Source of the DNA: JBFXAN01 sp050184225
Lineage (GTDB): Bacteria > Chloroflexota > Dehalococcoidia > CAUJGQ01
Length of the DNA stretch: 34,703 nt
Assembly (NCBI GenBank): GCA_050184225.1
Contig: JBFXAN010000062.1
Span: forward strand, 1-34,703
Direction of reading: 5' to 3'
In this document: one piece after another, positions 1 through 7,012 of the stretch
How the letters are laid out: every line of letters starts with the position of its first letter
How positions within the stretch are numbered: the stretch's first letter is position 1
Translations under genes and position numbers: made by a program
The notes under the pieces: model-generated
Told to the model about the DNA's origin: nothing
Databases searched by the model: none
The model's input: only the letters and a program-made list of their open reading frames with translations

Positions 1-123
1 ATCCCGTGGATGATCGTGATCGGATTCCTGGTCGCGGGCGTCGGGTTCGCGCTGCTGATGACGTGGGTGCCGGCGCGGCGGGCGGCGTCGGTGCCGATCG
101 CGGAGGCGTTACGGTACGAGTAG
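1..123 (+). CDS. ABC transporter permease, FtsX/MacB type (C-terminal fragment)
   Basis: The first 40 codons read as the end of a membrane protein: one hydrophobic segment (roughly residues 3-22) followed by a motif PARRAASVPIAEALRYE and a stop at 121-123. The ending P-A-R-R-A-A-x-x-x-P-I/V-E-A-L-R-Y/E-E is typical of FtsX/MacB-family permeases, which work with an ABC ATPase in export or envelope mechanotransmission. The start and most of the gene lie outside the window, so substrate and partner cannot be judged. The reading frame is open from the first base. Confidence 0.82.
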   Translation: MPWMIVIGFLVAGVGFALLMTWVPARRAASVPIAEALRYE

Positions 124-139
124 CGGCCCTCACCCCCGA

Positions 140-166
140 CCCCTCTCCCGCCGAGCGGGAGAGGGG
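140..166. terminator. Perfect GC-rich hairpin after the permease gene
   Basis: A 12-bp perfect stem (140-151 pairs with 155-166) closes a 3-nt CGA loop, 17 bases after the permease stop. There is no T-run, so it is not a classical intrinsic terminator. It belongs to the CCCTCTCCC-type palindromes also seen near 26.8 and 28.8 kb, so it may be a REP-like repeat that also stops or stabilises the transcript. It lies between convergent genes. Confidence 0.5.
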
Positions 167-191
167 AGCCTCGACCAACCATTGTCATCAG

Positions 192-533
192 CTAAGACGT
201 TGGGGCTGAGCGCTGACGCGTTCGTAAGTGGACGTGCTGTTCGACCGACACAGCCACTTCGCGTGCCTCCTCGACCGTCTCCGGCCGGAGTCGCAAATCG
301 ACGCCGCGACTGGTGAGAATGTCCATCATCTCCCACTGTGTCACTCCCGCCCATTGCGCGATACCAGCGATGGACCATTCAGGATCATGTGCATAGCAAT
401 GTGCGGCGATCGCCACTCGGAGATCAGGATGGCGGTCGAGCAATTCCGATAGCGCAGCTTGAATCACATCATCTTCGCTGTTGTAGAAGCCAGCCTCGAC
501 TAGGTCGCGCGGCTGAACGGAGGGAGAACTCAT
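192..533 (-). CDS. UPF0175-like small DNA-binding/antitoxin protein
   Basis: A 113-residue protein if started at the ATG at 533, which follows GGAG at a workable distance; an ATG at 572 would add 13 residues. The N-terminal half (DLVEAGFYNSEDDVIQAAL) looks like the helix pair found in UPF0175 and ribbon-helix-helix antitoxins. Residues about 50-75 (EWSIAGIAQWAGVTQWEMMD) match the UPF0175 helix-turn-helix-like pattern in which a conserved Trp/Glu pair follows an alanine-glycine turn. It lies downstream of an MNT/HEPN pair on the same strand. No UPF0175 partner toxin (usually a PIN or DUF3368 protein) lies next to it, so it may be an orphan antitoxin. Function is inferred from family resemblance only. 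Confidence 0.6.
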   Translation of the reverse strand: MSSPSVQPRDLVEAGFYNSEDDVIQAALSELLDRHPDLRVAIAAHCYAHDPEWSIAGIAQWAGVTQWEMMDILTSRGVDLRLRPETVEEAREVAVSVEQHVHLRTRQRSAPTS

Positions 534-606
534 CTCGCAGCATCTCCGGATTTGTTGAAGAACCGATTCCATTTTAGTTTAGTCGGCGGAGACGGATACC
601 ATTGGT

Positions 607-990
607 TCAGACCCCAAGTCTGATTCGCAGAATTCGGCGCGCCTCTCGTGCTGTACGTAGACATCGCCCGGCGTCCTGCTTCATGGCAGATGTGCCCGGA
701 TAGCGTATCTCGACCGCGAAACTTGTGAGGAACCGAAGTTCGGGCATGATCGCCACAAACTCGCTGACTTGAGGCAGGCAGAGCTTCGCTAGTGCTTCCA
801 AGTCGTGTGTTCTTGGAAACGGTAGTTGTTGCTGTGTCAGCCATGCCTTGAGGTACTTTTCGACGCACTGTTGCGCATGAAAGCAGACGGCATCGAGCAC
901 CGTGGATGGGTCCGGGATGGCGAAGAGCGTCTCCGCCGCTTAGAGATCACTCTCCGCTTTGGCGATCCACTCCTCAGCTAGACGCCTCAT
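607..990 (-). pseudogene. HEPN-domain toxin (HepT-like) broken by an in-frame stop
   Basis: Reading the minus strand from an ATG at 990 gives MRRLAEEWIAKAESDL, then TAA at 942-940, then AAETLFAIPDPSTVLDAV and the rest of a HEPN domain in the same frame to a stop at 607-609. The sequence before the stop is the normal HEPN beginning (W-I-x-K-A-E-x-D-L), so this is a nonsense change, not a frameshift. Everything after it is intact, including FHAQQCVEKYLKAWL and THDLEAL. A GTG at 900 could start a shortened 97-residue product missing helix 1. HEPN proteins of this kind are RNases or toxins paired with MNT nucleotidyltransferases, and the MNT gene lies just upstream and overlaps by 17 bp. A sequencing error cannot be excluded. 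Confidence 0.75.
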
Positions 991-1309
991 GCAGTACGAT
1001 GCCCTTCTCGATGATCTCGTGGAAAAATGGATCGCCGAGGCTGAGTCGTTCCGATAGTTGCTCCGGCGTGCGCACGAGAAGGTCCAGGGGAAACGGGAAA
1101 TCGACGGCCGTGCGAATCTCCACGGCTTGATCGACAGGACGCAGCGCCGTGTTCATCGTGACGAGCAGGTCAACGTCGCTATCAGGCGATGGATCGCCGG
1201 AGGCATACGAACCGAAGAGGATGACTGTCTCCGGCGCGAAGCGCAAAACGAGTTCTTCGACCGCTCGATCGATTTCGCTTCGAGTCGCTCGCCTGGGTGG
1301 CGAAACCAC
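974..1309 (-). CDS. MNT-domain nucleotidyltransferase, antitoxin of an MNT/HEPN pair (MntA-like)
   Basis: A 111-residue minimal nucleotidyltransferase. The GSX10DXD signature is complete (G33-S34, D45 and D47), and a later LDLL segment supplies a candidate third Asp. In type VII toxin-antitoxin systems such MntA proteins neutralise the HEPN partner by adding nucleotides. The start is GTG at 1309, preceded by GGAGGG at good spacing. The gene overlaps the HEPN reading frame (ATG at 990) and follows the nuoF stop by about 33 bases, so it may share that transcript. Since the HEPN partner carries a nonsense codon, the antitoxin may now be functionally unopposed. Confidence 0.82.
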   Translation of the reverse strand: MVSPPRRATRSEIDRAVEELVLRFAPETVILFGSYASGDPSPDSDVDLLVTMNTALRPVDQAVEIRTAVDFPFPLDLLVRTPEQLSERLSLGDPFFHEIIEKGIVLHEASS

Positions 1310-1342
1310 AGGTCCCTCCTCAGGCGTCCTCGCTTCGCCTGG

Positions 1343-3223
1343 CTAATCGGCGGCGACGGATGTTGCGACGGGGTAGGCGTCGATGATGCGGATGGCGTCC
1401 GGTTGGAGTTCCTTGCAGGCGTTGCACTTGATGCAGAGCGCCTGGTTGATGAAGTAGGCGCCGTTGGGGGCCTGCTTGATCGCGTTCGTCGGGCAGATGG
1501 CGGCGCCTTCGGCGACGTTGTCGGCGTGCGCCGGATCGACTTCGTAGCGGATCAGGCCGCGGCAGACGCCGGCGCGGCAGCGCTTTTGCTGGATGTGTTC
1601 GAGCAGCTCCTCCTCGAAGTACCAGAGCATGCACTTGACGGCGGCAGGGGCGCCCTGGCCGTGGAAGCAGTTGGACCAGACGAGTGAGTCGCTGAGCATA
1701 TTGAGCAGTTCGATGTCGCTCATGCGGCCGCCACCATCGGCGATGCGGCGCAGGATCTCGACGTAGCGCTGGGTGCCGCCGTGACAGGTGGTGCAACGGC
1801 CGCAGGACTCGTCCTCGGCGAACCACTCGAAGTAAGCGACGAGGTCGATCGGGCAGGTGGTTTCATCGCCGACGACGATGCCGCCACCGCCCATGCCACC
1901 GAGCTTCCACTCGCGGTAGGGGTCAAGGTCGAGCGGTGCGTCGATGGCACCGGCCGGAAGGATGCCGAGCAACGGACCGCCCGGCTGGATCAGTTTCAGT
2001 TCGTGGCCCTCGCCCACACCACCGCACGCGTCATTGACCAGCCTGCTGGTGGGCGTGCCGAAGGGAACTTCGAGGGCGCCCGTGCGGAGGATGTCGCCGG
2101 TGATGCTGAACATCTTCGTGCCGGGACTCTTTTCTGTGCCGACGGAGCGATACGACTCGACGCCGCTGCGGAAGACGATCGGCGCGCAGGCGTAGGTTTC
2201 GACGTTGTTGACGTTGGTGGGCAGGCCGAAGACGCCGGCGTTGGCGGGGAAGGGCGGCTTGATCCGGGGCATGCCGCGGGAGTCCTGGATCGAAGAGAGC
2301 AGTCCCGTCTCTTCGCCACAGACGTAGGCGCCGGCGCCGCGGACGACGATCATGTCATAGGAGAGGTCGGAGCCGAGGATGTTGTCGCCGAGCAGGCCGC
2401 GCTCGCGCGCCTGTTCGAGGGCGCGGTTGGTGCGCTCGATCGCGAGCGGGTACTCGTCGCGGATGTAGATGAAGCCGTGGGTGGCGCCGGTGGCGATGCC
2501 GCCGATCGTCATGCCTTCGATCACAAGGCCGGGGTCGCCTTCGAGGAGGATGCGGTTGACGAAGGCGCCGGGGTCGCCCTCGTCGGCGTTACAGACCATG
2601 TACTTGGGCATATTGCGGGCACCGCGCAGGAAGTCCCACTTGCGGCCCGCCGGGAAGCCGGCGCCGCCGCGACCCCAGACGCCGGAGTCGATCGTCTCCT
2701 TGATGATGTCTTCCTGCGACATCGTGATCGCTTTGTTCAGACCCTCGTAGCCACCGCGGGCGATGTAATGGTCGAGGGAGTCCGGGTCGGTGATGCCGGT
2801 ATTCTGCATCAGCCAGCGGACCTGATCCTTCATGAAGAAGTAGTCGGCGAGCGGCGGCGGACCGCCCTCCCCGGCAATCGTCGCGATCGCGAGGTCATCG
2901 TAGACGCCGTTGAAATCGACGGTGGCGGCGAGCAGCGGTGCGACCCGATCGGGCGTGACCGGGCCATAGAGGACACGGCGGCCGCTGCTCTGGGTGACGA
3001 TCACGAGCGGTTCGAGGAAGCACATGCCGCCGCAGCTGAGCGTGCCGACATCGGCAGCATAGCCCTTGTCGGCGATCTCCTTGGCGATGGCGCTGAGCGT
3101 GCGGCCGATACCGGCGGCGTGCGAGCAGGTGGCGACAGTGACATCGATGCGGGGCCGTGCGGGCCGGCTGTAGCTCTGCCAGGCGGCGTCGGCGCGGGAG
3201 CGGATCTCGGCATAGGTCATCAT
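1343..3223 (-). CDS. nuoF: NADH-dehydrogenase NuoF-type flavoprotein with C-terminal ferredoxin module
   Basis: A 626-residue NuoF/HoxF/HndC-type subunit that oxidises NADH (or reduces NAD) through FMN. The start ATG at 3223 overlaps the nuoE stop (ATGATGA). Residues 1-110 form a degenerate thioredoxin-like [2Fe-2S] region with C33, C64 and C68 but no fourth Cys. FMN/NADH motifs are clear: GRGGAGFPAGRKW (184-196), CNADEGDPGAF (211-221) and GAGAYVCGEETG (296-307). The N3 [4Fe-4S] ligands are C474, C477, C480 and C519. The C-terminal ferredoxin module (about 560-612) has lost C1-C3 of motif 1 (A567, V570, G573) and the last Cys of motif 2 (Q607), but keeps C577, C597, C600 and C603: one cluster gone, the other intact. 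No NuoG, hydrogenase or formate dehydrogenase catalytic subunit lies nearby, so its electron partner is unknown. Confidence 0.9.
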   Translation of the reverse strand: MMTYAEIRSRADAAWQSYSRPARPRIDVTVATCSHAAGIGRTLSAIAKEIADKGYAADVGTLSCGGMCFLEPLVIVTQSSGRRVLYGPVTPDRVAPLLAATVDFNGVYDDLAIATIAGEGGPPPLADYFFMKDQVRWLMQNTGITDPDSLDHYIARGGYEGLNKAITMSQEDIIKETIDSGVWGRGGAGFPAGRKWDFLRGARNMPKYMVCNADEGDPGAFVNRILLEGDPGLVIEGMTIGGIATGATHGFIYIRDEYPLAIERTNRALEQARERGLLGDNILGSDLSYDMIVVRGAGAYVCGEETGLLSSIQDSRGMPRIKPPFPANAGVFGLPTNVNNVETYACAPIVFRSGVESYRSVGTEKSPGTKMFSITGDILRTGALEVPFGTPTSRLVNDACGGVGEGHELKLIQPGGPLLGILPAGAIDAPLDLDPYREWKLGGMGGGGIVVGDETTCPIDLVAYFEWFAEDESCGRCTTCHGGTQRYVEILRRIADGGGRMSDIELLNMLSDSLVWSNCFHGQGAPAAVKCMLWYFEEELLEHIQQKRCRAGVCRGLIRYEVDPAHADNVAEGAAICPTNAIKQAPNGAYFINQALCIKCNACKELQPDAIRIIDAYPVATSVAAD

Positions 3224-3753
3224 CGGTGGTCGTCCCCATTCTTCAACCGTCGAGCGAGCAGGACAGCATCGGCCACCCGCAGCGGACCGACGACTTCGCC
3301 GCGCTCGGAGCGGAGGACGGCGTCGGGTCCGTCGGGATGGTCGCCTCGATAGCGCAGCCAGACGAGCGGCCCGTATTCGCAGCTTCCCTCGCACTGCGCC
3401 AGGTGAAGGCCGACGCGCTCATCCGGCGTGTTCTGCTCCATCCCGATCTCAAGTACTGCTTCCATCGCCCGCCGGATCTCCTCACCGCCGCGAAAACGAC
3501 AGGTGGGGCCGCTGCACCAGTTGACCAGCGTTTCGGGCGGTGGCGTCGTGCGGAACTCTGAATAGAAGCTGAGGGCGCCGAAGACGGCGGCGGCGGTCAT
3601 GCGCAACTGCTGGGCGACAACCGGGACGGCCTCCGGCGGCACATAGCCGGCGTGATGCTGAATCTTGTGGAGACAGGCGAGCAATTGACCGGAATCGGGC
3701 TGGAACTCGGAGACGAGCTCACGATACGTGGCCCGGAGCTTCATATCGGGCAT
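3220..3753 (-). CDS. nuoE: NADH-dehydrogenase NuoE-type [2Fe-2S] subunit
   Basis: A 177-residue thioredoxin-fold [2Fe-2S] protein of the NuoE/HndA family, which passes electrons alongside NuoF. All four cluster ligands are visible as C-x4-C (C80, C85) and C-x3-C (C121, C125), and the N-terminal helical bundle (LLACLHKIQHHAGYVP) is typical. Length is normal for the family. The ATG at 3753 is preferred over an ATG at 3816 because a plausible promoter at 3802-3830 would place the transcript start between them. An ATG at 3744 is also possible. The gene overlaps nuoF by ATGA, so the two are translationally coupled and probably form one heterodimer. Confidence 0.9.
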   Translation of the reverse strand: MPDMKLRATYRELVSEFQPDSGQLLACLHKIQHHAGYVPPEAVPVVAQQLRMTAAAVFGALSFYSEFRTTPPPETLVNWCSGPTCRFRGGEEIRRAMEAVLEIGMEQNTPDERVGLHLAQCEGSCEYGPLVWLRYRGDHPDGPDAVLRSERGEVVGPLRVADAVLLARRLKNGDDHR

Positions 3754-3801
3754 GGGAACACTCTCGCAGCGGACCGCACCAGGATTGTGCTTTGTTGCAC
3801 C

Positions 3802-3830
3802 AGCATAGATGAACACCTGTGTATGGTCGA
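3802..3830 (-). promoter_or_regulatory. Possible sigma-70 promoter for nuoEF
   Basis: On the minus strand a TCGACC hexamer (3830-3825) is followed after exactly 17 bp by TATGCT (3807-3802); each matches 4 of 6 consensus bases. The expected start point near 3795 leaves about 40 nt before the nuoE ATG at 3753. Spacing is ideal but the hexamers are moderate. Confidence 0.4.
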
Positions 3831-3931
3831 GCGGATCAAATGGCTACGCGACGGGGTCATTCGCGGGAGAGGACGGGCGTGGGTGAGGTGAGAGTGGAAG
3901 CAGAATGAGCAGTGACCCAGAACATTCGTGT

Positions 3932-3937
3932 TATGAT
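3932..3937 (+). promoter_or_regulatory. Possible -10 element for the DUF433/PIN toxin-antitoxin operon
   Basis: TATGAT lies 21 bp before the DUF433 ATG at 3959, giving a short leader that contains a GGGAG ribosome-binding site with 7-nt spacing. No convincing -35 hexamer sits 16-18 bp upstream. The position in the divergent nuoE/antitoxin gap fits an operon promoter, which such antitoxins often autoregulate. Confidence 0.35.
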
Positions 3938-3958
3938 GGCTGAACCGGGAGATCTCTC

Positions 3959-4483
3959 ATGGCGACGGAGCAGCCCACCTACCAGGACCGCATCAGTTCT
4001 GATCCGAAGGTCATGGCCGGCAAACCGGTTGTGCGTGGCACGCGTATGCCGGTTGAGATAGTGCTGCGTGCCCTTGCCCAGAACCCGAATGTCCAGGAGT
4101 TGTTCGTCGAGTATCCCCGTCTGACGATGGATGATGTCCGCGCCTGCCTTGCCTATGCGGAGGCGCTGGTGGCGGGTGAAGAGGTCACGCCGGCGCCAAA
4201 GCACCAGAGAAGTGCGGCGTACCCGTCAGAGGCGCCGCCTGCGATTCGACGAGAAGAACGTGGCAGTGCTTCCGCGGACGCAGAGGACGGCGTGCCGAAT
4301 GGAGCGGCGAGAGGGCAACCCACACGCTCCCGGCGCGGGAGGCGGGTCCTGTCCGCCGACGATCCAATGTTTGATCTTGTGGGAATTGGCCATTCCGATG
4401 GGCCGGGTGATGTCTCTGCGAATAAGCACCGATACCTGGCCGAGGCGTCCCACGTCGACGGCCGGCGTAGCCCCAAGACATGA
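3959..4483 (+). CDS. DUF433-family antitoxin with an atypical C-terminal extension
   Basis: Residues 8-75 are a clear DUF433 domain (DRISSDPKVMAGKPVVRGTR, then a DDVRACLAYAEAL helix), a small winged-helix-like antitoxin family of about 75-80 residues. This protein is 174 residues. After a low-complexity Arg/Ala-rich linker (about 85-130), residues about 132-162 contain DDPMFDLVGIGHSDGPGDVS followed by ANKHRYLAEA. That pattern resembles the C-terminal tail of ribbon-helix-helix antitoxins encoded just before PIN toxins. I infer that a DUF433 gene has fused to, or reads through into, the remnant of another antitoxin. The stop overlaps the PIN toxin start (ATGA, 4480-4483), so the tail is directly coupled to the toxin. 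The ribosome-binding site GGGAG is good. Confidence 0.75.
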   Translation: MATEQPTYQDRISSDPKVMAGKPVVRGTRMPVEIVLRALAQNPNVQELFVEYPRLTMDDVRACLAYAEALVAGEEVTPAPKHQRSAAYPSEAPPAIRREERGSASADAEDGVPNGAARGQPTRSRRGRRVLSADDPMFDLVGIGHSDGPGDVSANKHRYLAEASHVDGRRSPKT

Positions 4484-4932
4484 CCCTGTCCGGCCATATC
4501 CGCGATCGGCGTAGCTTCGTCGATAGCGCCGGCTACTATGCCCTCGCCGACCGCGGTGACGCCAATCACACCACAGCAGCGGCATTGCTTGCCGCGTTGC
4601 GGCTACAGCGCTTCCGCCTGGTCACGACCAATTTTGTCCTCGCCGAGAGTCATGCCCTGGTCCTCAACCGACTTGGTTACGCGCCGGCACTGCGCCTGCT
4701 CACGGACATCACTACCAGTCCGGCGACGACTCTCGTGCGCGTGACCCGTGCAGACGAAGACCGCGCCCGAGTCATCATCCGCCGGTATGCGGACAAGCGA
4801 TTCTCCTACACCGATGCGACCAGCTTCGCGGTCATGGAACGCTTGCGGTTGACCCAAGTATTTAGCTTTGACCGTGACTTCGCCCAGTACGGTTTCACCC
4901 TCCTTGCACTATTGGACCAGCGACGCCGTTGA
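4480..4932 (+). CDS. PIN-domain toxin (VapC-like ribonuclease)
   Basis: A 150-residue PIN-domain protein. The acidic metal-binding residues expected of a PIN RNase are present: D15 (in FVDS), E56 (in NFVLAESHAL), D112 (in FSYTDATS) and D131/D133 (in FSFDRDFAQYG). Such toxins cleave RNA, often initiator tRNA or rRNA, and are held in check by the protein encoded just upstream. Length and motif spacing are normal, so the toxin appears intact. Its ATG overlaps the antitoxin stop by ATGA. The gene converges on the P-loop kinase gene at 5035. Confidence 0.88.
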   Translation: MTLSGHIRDRRSFVDSAGYYALADRGDANHTTAAALLAALRLQRFRLVTTNFVLAESHALVLNRLGYAPALRLLTDITTSPATTLVRVTRADEDRARVIIRRYADKRFSYTDATSFAVMERLRLTQVFSFDRDFAQYGFTLLALLDQRRR

Positions 4933-5034
4933 TCGTCGACGATGGCTCACATGAACGTCGTCACTCTTTCACTCGACGGGTACTAGGAGTCTCGTCGTAA
5001 TGACGCTCTCCACACGGATCGACGTGGATTGTCG

Positions 5035-5733
5035 TCATGGCCTGGGTCCCTCCAGCTTCCGTATTACCAGATCGTGGGGGTTCCGGGTGTCGACAATGGC
5101 GTCGGCGCGAGCGAGCGGGTCGGTGAGGTGCTCGTAGAGTTCGTGGGTGGGAATCCAGTGGCGGCGGGAGCGTTGGATCACCTGCTGTTCTGAGCCGACC
5201 CAGGCGACGTCTCGGGTGCGCGCTCGTTCGACCATCGTCTCCATGTCGATGTCGAGCCAGATGACGTAGTCCCAGTGACCGACGAGATCGGGCCGCAGGA
5301 GGAAGGCGCCATCGACCAGTGCGATGGAGGTTTCTTCGGCGGTGTGCCACTCCTCCGGGAGCCACTCGTCATGGAAGGAGTCGAAGAGAGCAGGACGGCA
5401 TCGACGGCTTCCTCCGGGACCGACGGGGAGCAGCATCAGTTCGACGAAGGCGTCGTAATCGTATCCCTCGTCGTAGTAGGTGCGGGGTGTCCACTCGCCG
5501 CGTTGCGAGCGGAACTTGTGGCCCGGTCGATGGAAGTCATCGATCGAGGAACGGATCGCCTGGCGTCCTCGGCGGTGGATTATCTGCGCGAGCTCATCGG
5601 CGATGGTGGTCTTGCCGGCGGCAGAACGCCCATCGATGGCGACGCGCGTGGGGTGATCGATCTCGATCGCGGTGACGACATCGGCAAGGGTGGTGAGAAC
5701 CGTGGCCCTGGCATCGTCGCCCGCGGCTCGCAT
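5035..5733 (-). CDS. Uridine kinase-like P-loop phosphotransferase
   Basis: A 232-residue P-loop protein. The Walker A motif is DGRSAAGKTT (residues 34-43), followed by IDDFHRPG near residue 64, an acid-containing segment characteristic of the uridine kinase/phosphoribulokinase family. Later segments ALVDGAFLLRP and YVIWLDIDMETMVERARTRD match the lid and Walker B regions of that family. The likely reaction is phosphorylation of a nucleoside or similar small substrate by ATP/GTP, but the substrate cannot be fixed. The start at 5733 has a strong GAGGAGG ribosome-binding site with 6-nt spacing. It follows the membrane flippase gene on the same strand by 36 bp and is probably co-transcribed with it. 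Confidence 0.8.
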   Translation of the reverse strand: MRAAGDDARATVLTTLADVVTAIEIDHPTRVAIDGRSAAGKTTIADELAQIIHRRGRQAIRSSIDDFHRPGHKFRSQRGEWTPRTYYDEGYDYDAFVELMLLPVGPGGSRRCRPALFDSFHDEWLPEEWHTAEETSIALVDGAFLLRPDLVGHWDYVIWLDIDMETMVERARTRDVAWVGSEQQVIQRSRRHWIPTHELYEHLTDPLARADAIVDTRNPHDLVIRKLEGPRP

Positions 5734-5769
5734 TTCATTCCTCCTCGAGGCAGGCGAACCGAGGTGGAT

Positions 5770-6795
5770 TCAGTCGCCGGCCGGGTGGTCGGCTTCGGCG
5801 ACGACTGGTTCCATCGCGGTTTCGGCGCGACGGCTGATGCCGCCGAGGGAGAGGTGCATCGACCAGAGACAGTAGAGGCCGAGCAGGGTGGCGGGCAGGA
5901 GGACGGTAAAGTGCGCGGCGAGGGCGTAAGCGGCGGCGGTGGCGTCGTCGACGCCGGCCAGAATCATCACCTGCATGACGACGAACTCGAAGAGTCCGGT
6001 GCCGCCCGGCGACGACGGTGCGGTGAGGGCGAGGTTGGCGGCGCTGACCGCCATCACGTAATAGCCCCAACCGACGTCGAGGCCGAACGCCTGGCCGACA
6101 CAGGCGAAGACGAGCGCCTCCAGCGTCCAGCACACGAATGAGGTGACGACCACCCAGGCGATCGCGTCCGGATGGCGCAGCGAGCGGAGGCCCTCGATGA
6201 AGGACACGGTGAAGCCGACGAGGCGTTGATGGAAGCGGTCGGGCAGGGGCCGCGCGAGTCGGGCCACAAGCCGCTCGCTGCCGTCGGGGGAGGCGATGCA
6301 GGCGATGAAGACGGCGAGGGCGAGGGCGAAAACACCGACCGCGGTCAGGGTGATGTCGTGGATCGCGCCGGATGCACCGAGGATGATCACGGTGCCGGCG
6401 AGGAGGGCGAGCAGGGTGAGGCCGTCGAAGAGGCGTTCGACGACACCGGTGCCGAGGCTGGCCATCTTGGAGAGCTGGTAGCGCTCCCCGATCATATAGG
6501 CGCGCACCAACTCGCCGATGCGCAACGGTAGGAGATTATTCGCCATGTTGCCGATCACGAGGATCGGGAAGAGGCCGGAGGCGGTCGCCGGGCGGAGGGT
6601 CTTGACGATGTGCTCGTAGCGGACCGCCCGCACCCAGAGCTCGACAAAGAAGATGAGGACGGCGGGGATCAGCCAGACATAATTGGCGCCGATCAACGCG
6701 TCGGCGATTTTCCTGGGGTCTGCGCGCCAGAGGAGGAGGGCAATGAAGAGGAGGCTGATTGCCAGCCCAATGACAACGCGTAGCCGCTTTACCAC
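5770..6795 (-). CDS. Lysylphosphatidylglycerol synthase-type (AglD/UPF0104) membrane flippase
   Basis: A 341-residue integral membrane protein with about eight hydrophobic segments, of the LPG_synthase_TM/UPF0104 family (YbhN, AglD and the MprF flippase domain). Family-typical stretches include ELWVRAVRYEHIVKTLRP, NMANNLLPLRIGELVRAYMI (near 100-125) and SSPGGTGLFEFVVMQVM near the C-terminus. Members flip or help make lipid-linked or polar lipids at the membrane. The GTG at 6795 is chosen because GGGAGG lies exactly 5 nt upstream; an in-frame GTG at 6828 has no such site. Next to two membrane glycosyltransferases, a role in lipid-linked sugar or surface glycan handling is likely (inference). 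Confidence 0.85.
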   Translation of the reverse strand: MVKRLRVVIGLAISLLFIALLLWRADPRKIADALIGANYVWLIPAVLIFFVELWVRAVRYEHIVKTLRPATASGLFPILVIGNMANNLLPLRIGELVRAYMIGERYQLSKMASLGTGVVERLFDGLTLLALLAGTVIILGASGAIHDITLTAVGVFALALAVFIACIASPDGSERLVARLARPLPDRFHQRLVGFTVSFIEGLRSLRHPDAIAWVVVTSFVCWTLEALVFACVGQAFGLDVGWGYYVMAVSAANLALTAPSSPGGTGLFEFVVMQVMILAGVDDATAAAYALAAHFTVLLPATLLGLYCLWSMHLSLGGISRRAETAMEPVVAEADHPAGD

Positions 6796-6894
6796 CAACG
6801 CCTCCCGCCGTGGACTTTCGGCGGGCACGCTGGCGACCGCCGCCCCGACGAGCCGGGGGAACCCAGTCGGAGCTGAGGTTTGGGATCACAGATC

Positions 6895-6900
6895 ACTATA
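6895..6900 (-). promoter_or_regulatory. Possible -10 element upstream of the flippase gene
   Basis: On the minus strand TATAGT (6900-6895) lies about 100 bp before the GTG start at 6795, within the 217-bp gap separating the flippase from the glycosyltransferase gene. No good -35 was found at 17 bp. The rest of the gap (6796-7012) shows no gene. Confidence 0.3.
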
Positions 6901-7012
6901 TGAGATGCGCGCGCTTCTCGGCTAGCCGTCGCAACGCGGCAGGCGAATTTGCTGAGATACTGTGCTCACACGTTTTGCGCTCCCACGGGAGAGAAGCCGG
7001 CTCGGGCGCAGC

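Noticed and set aside
1781..3352. 523-codon open frame on the plus strand over nuoF
   Set aside because: Antisense shadow of a GC-rich gene; composition is Asp/Ala/Gly/Arg-rich with no domain, and the minus strand encodes an unmistakable NuoF.
4933..5034. Intrinsic terminator between the convergent PIN toxin and P-loop kinase genes
   Set aside because: Only very short imperfect complementarities around CGTCGT were seen, with no convincing stem or T-run.
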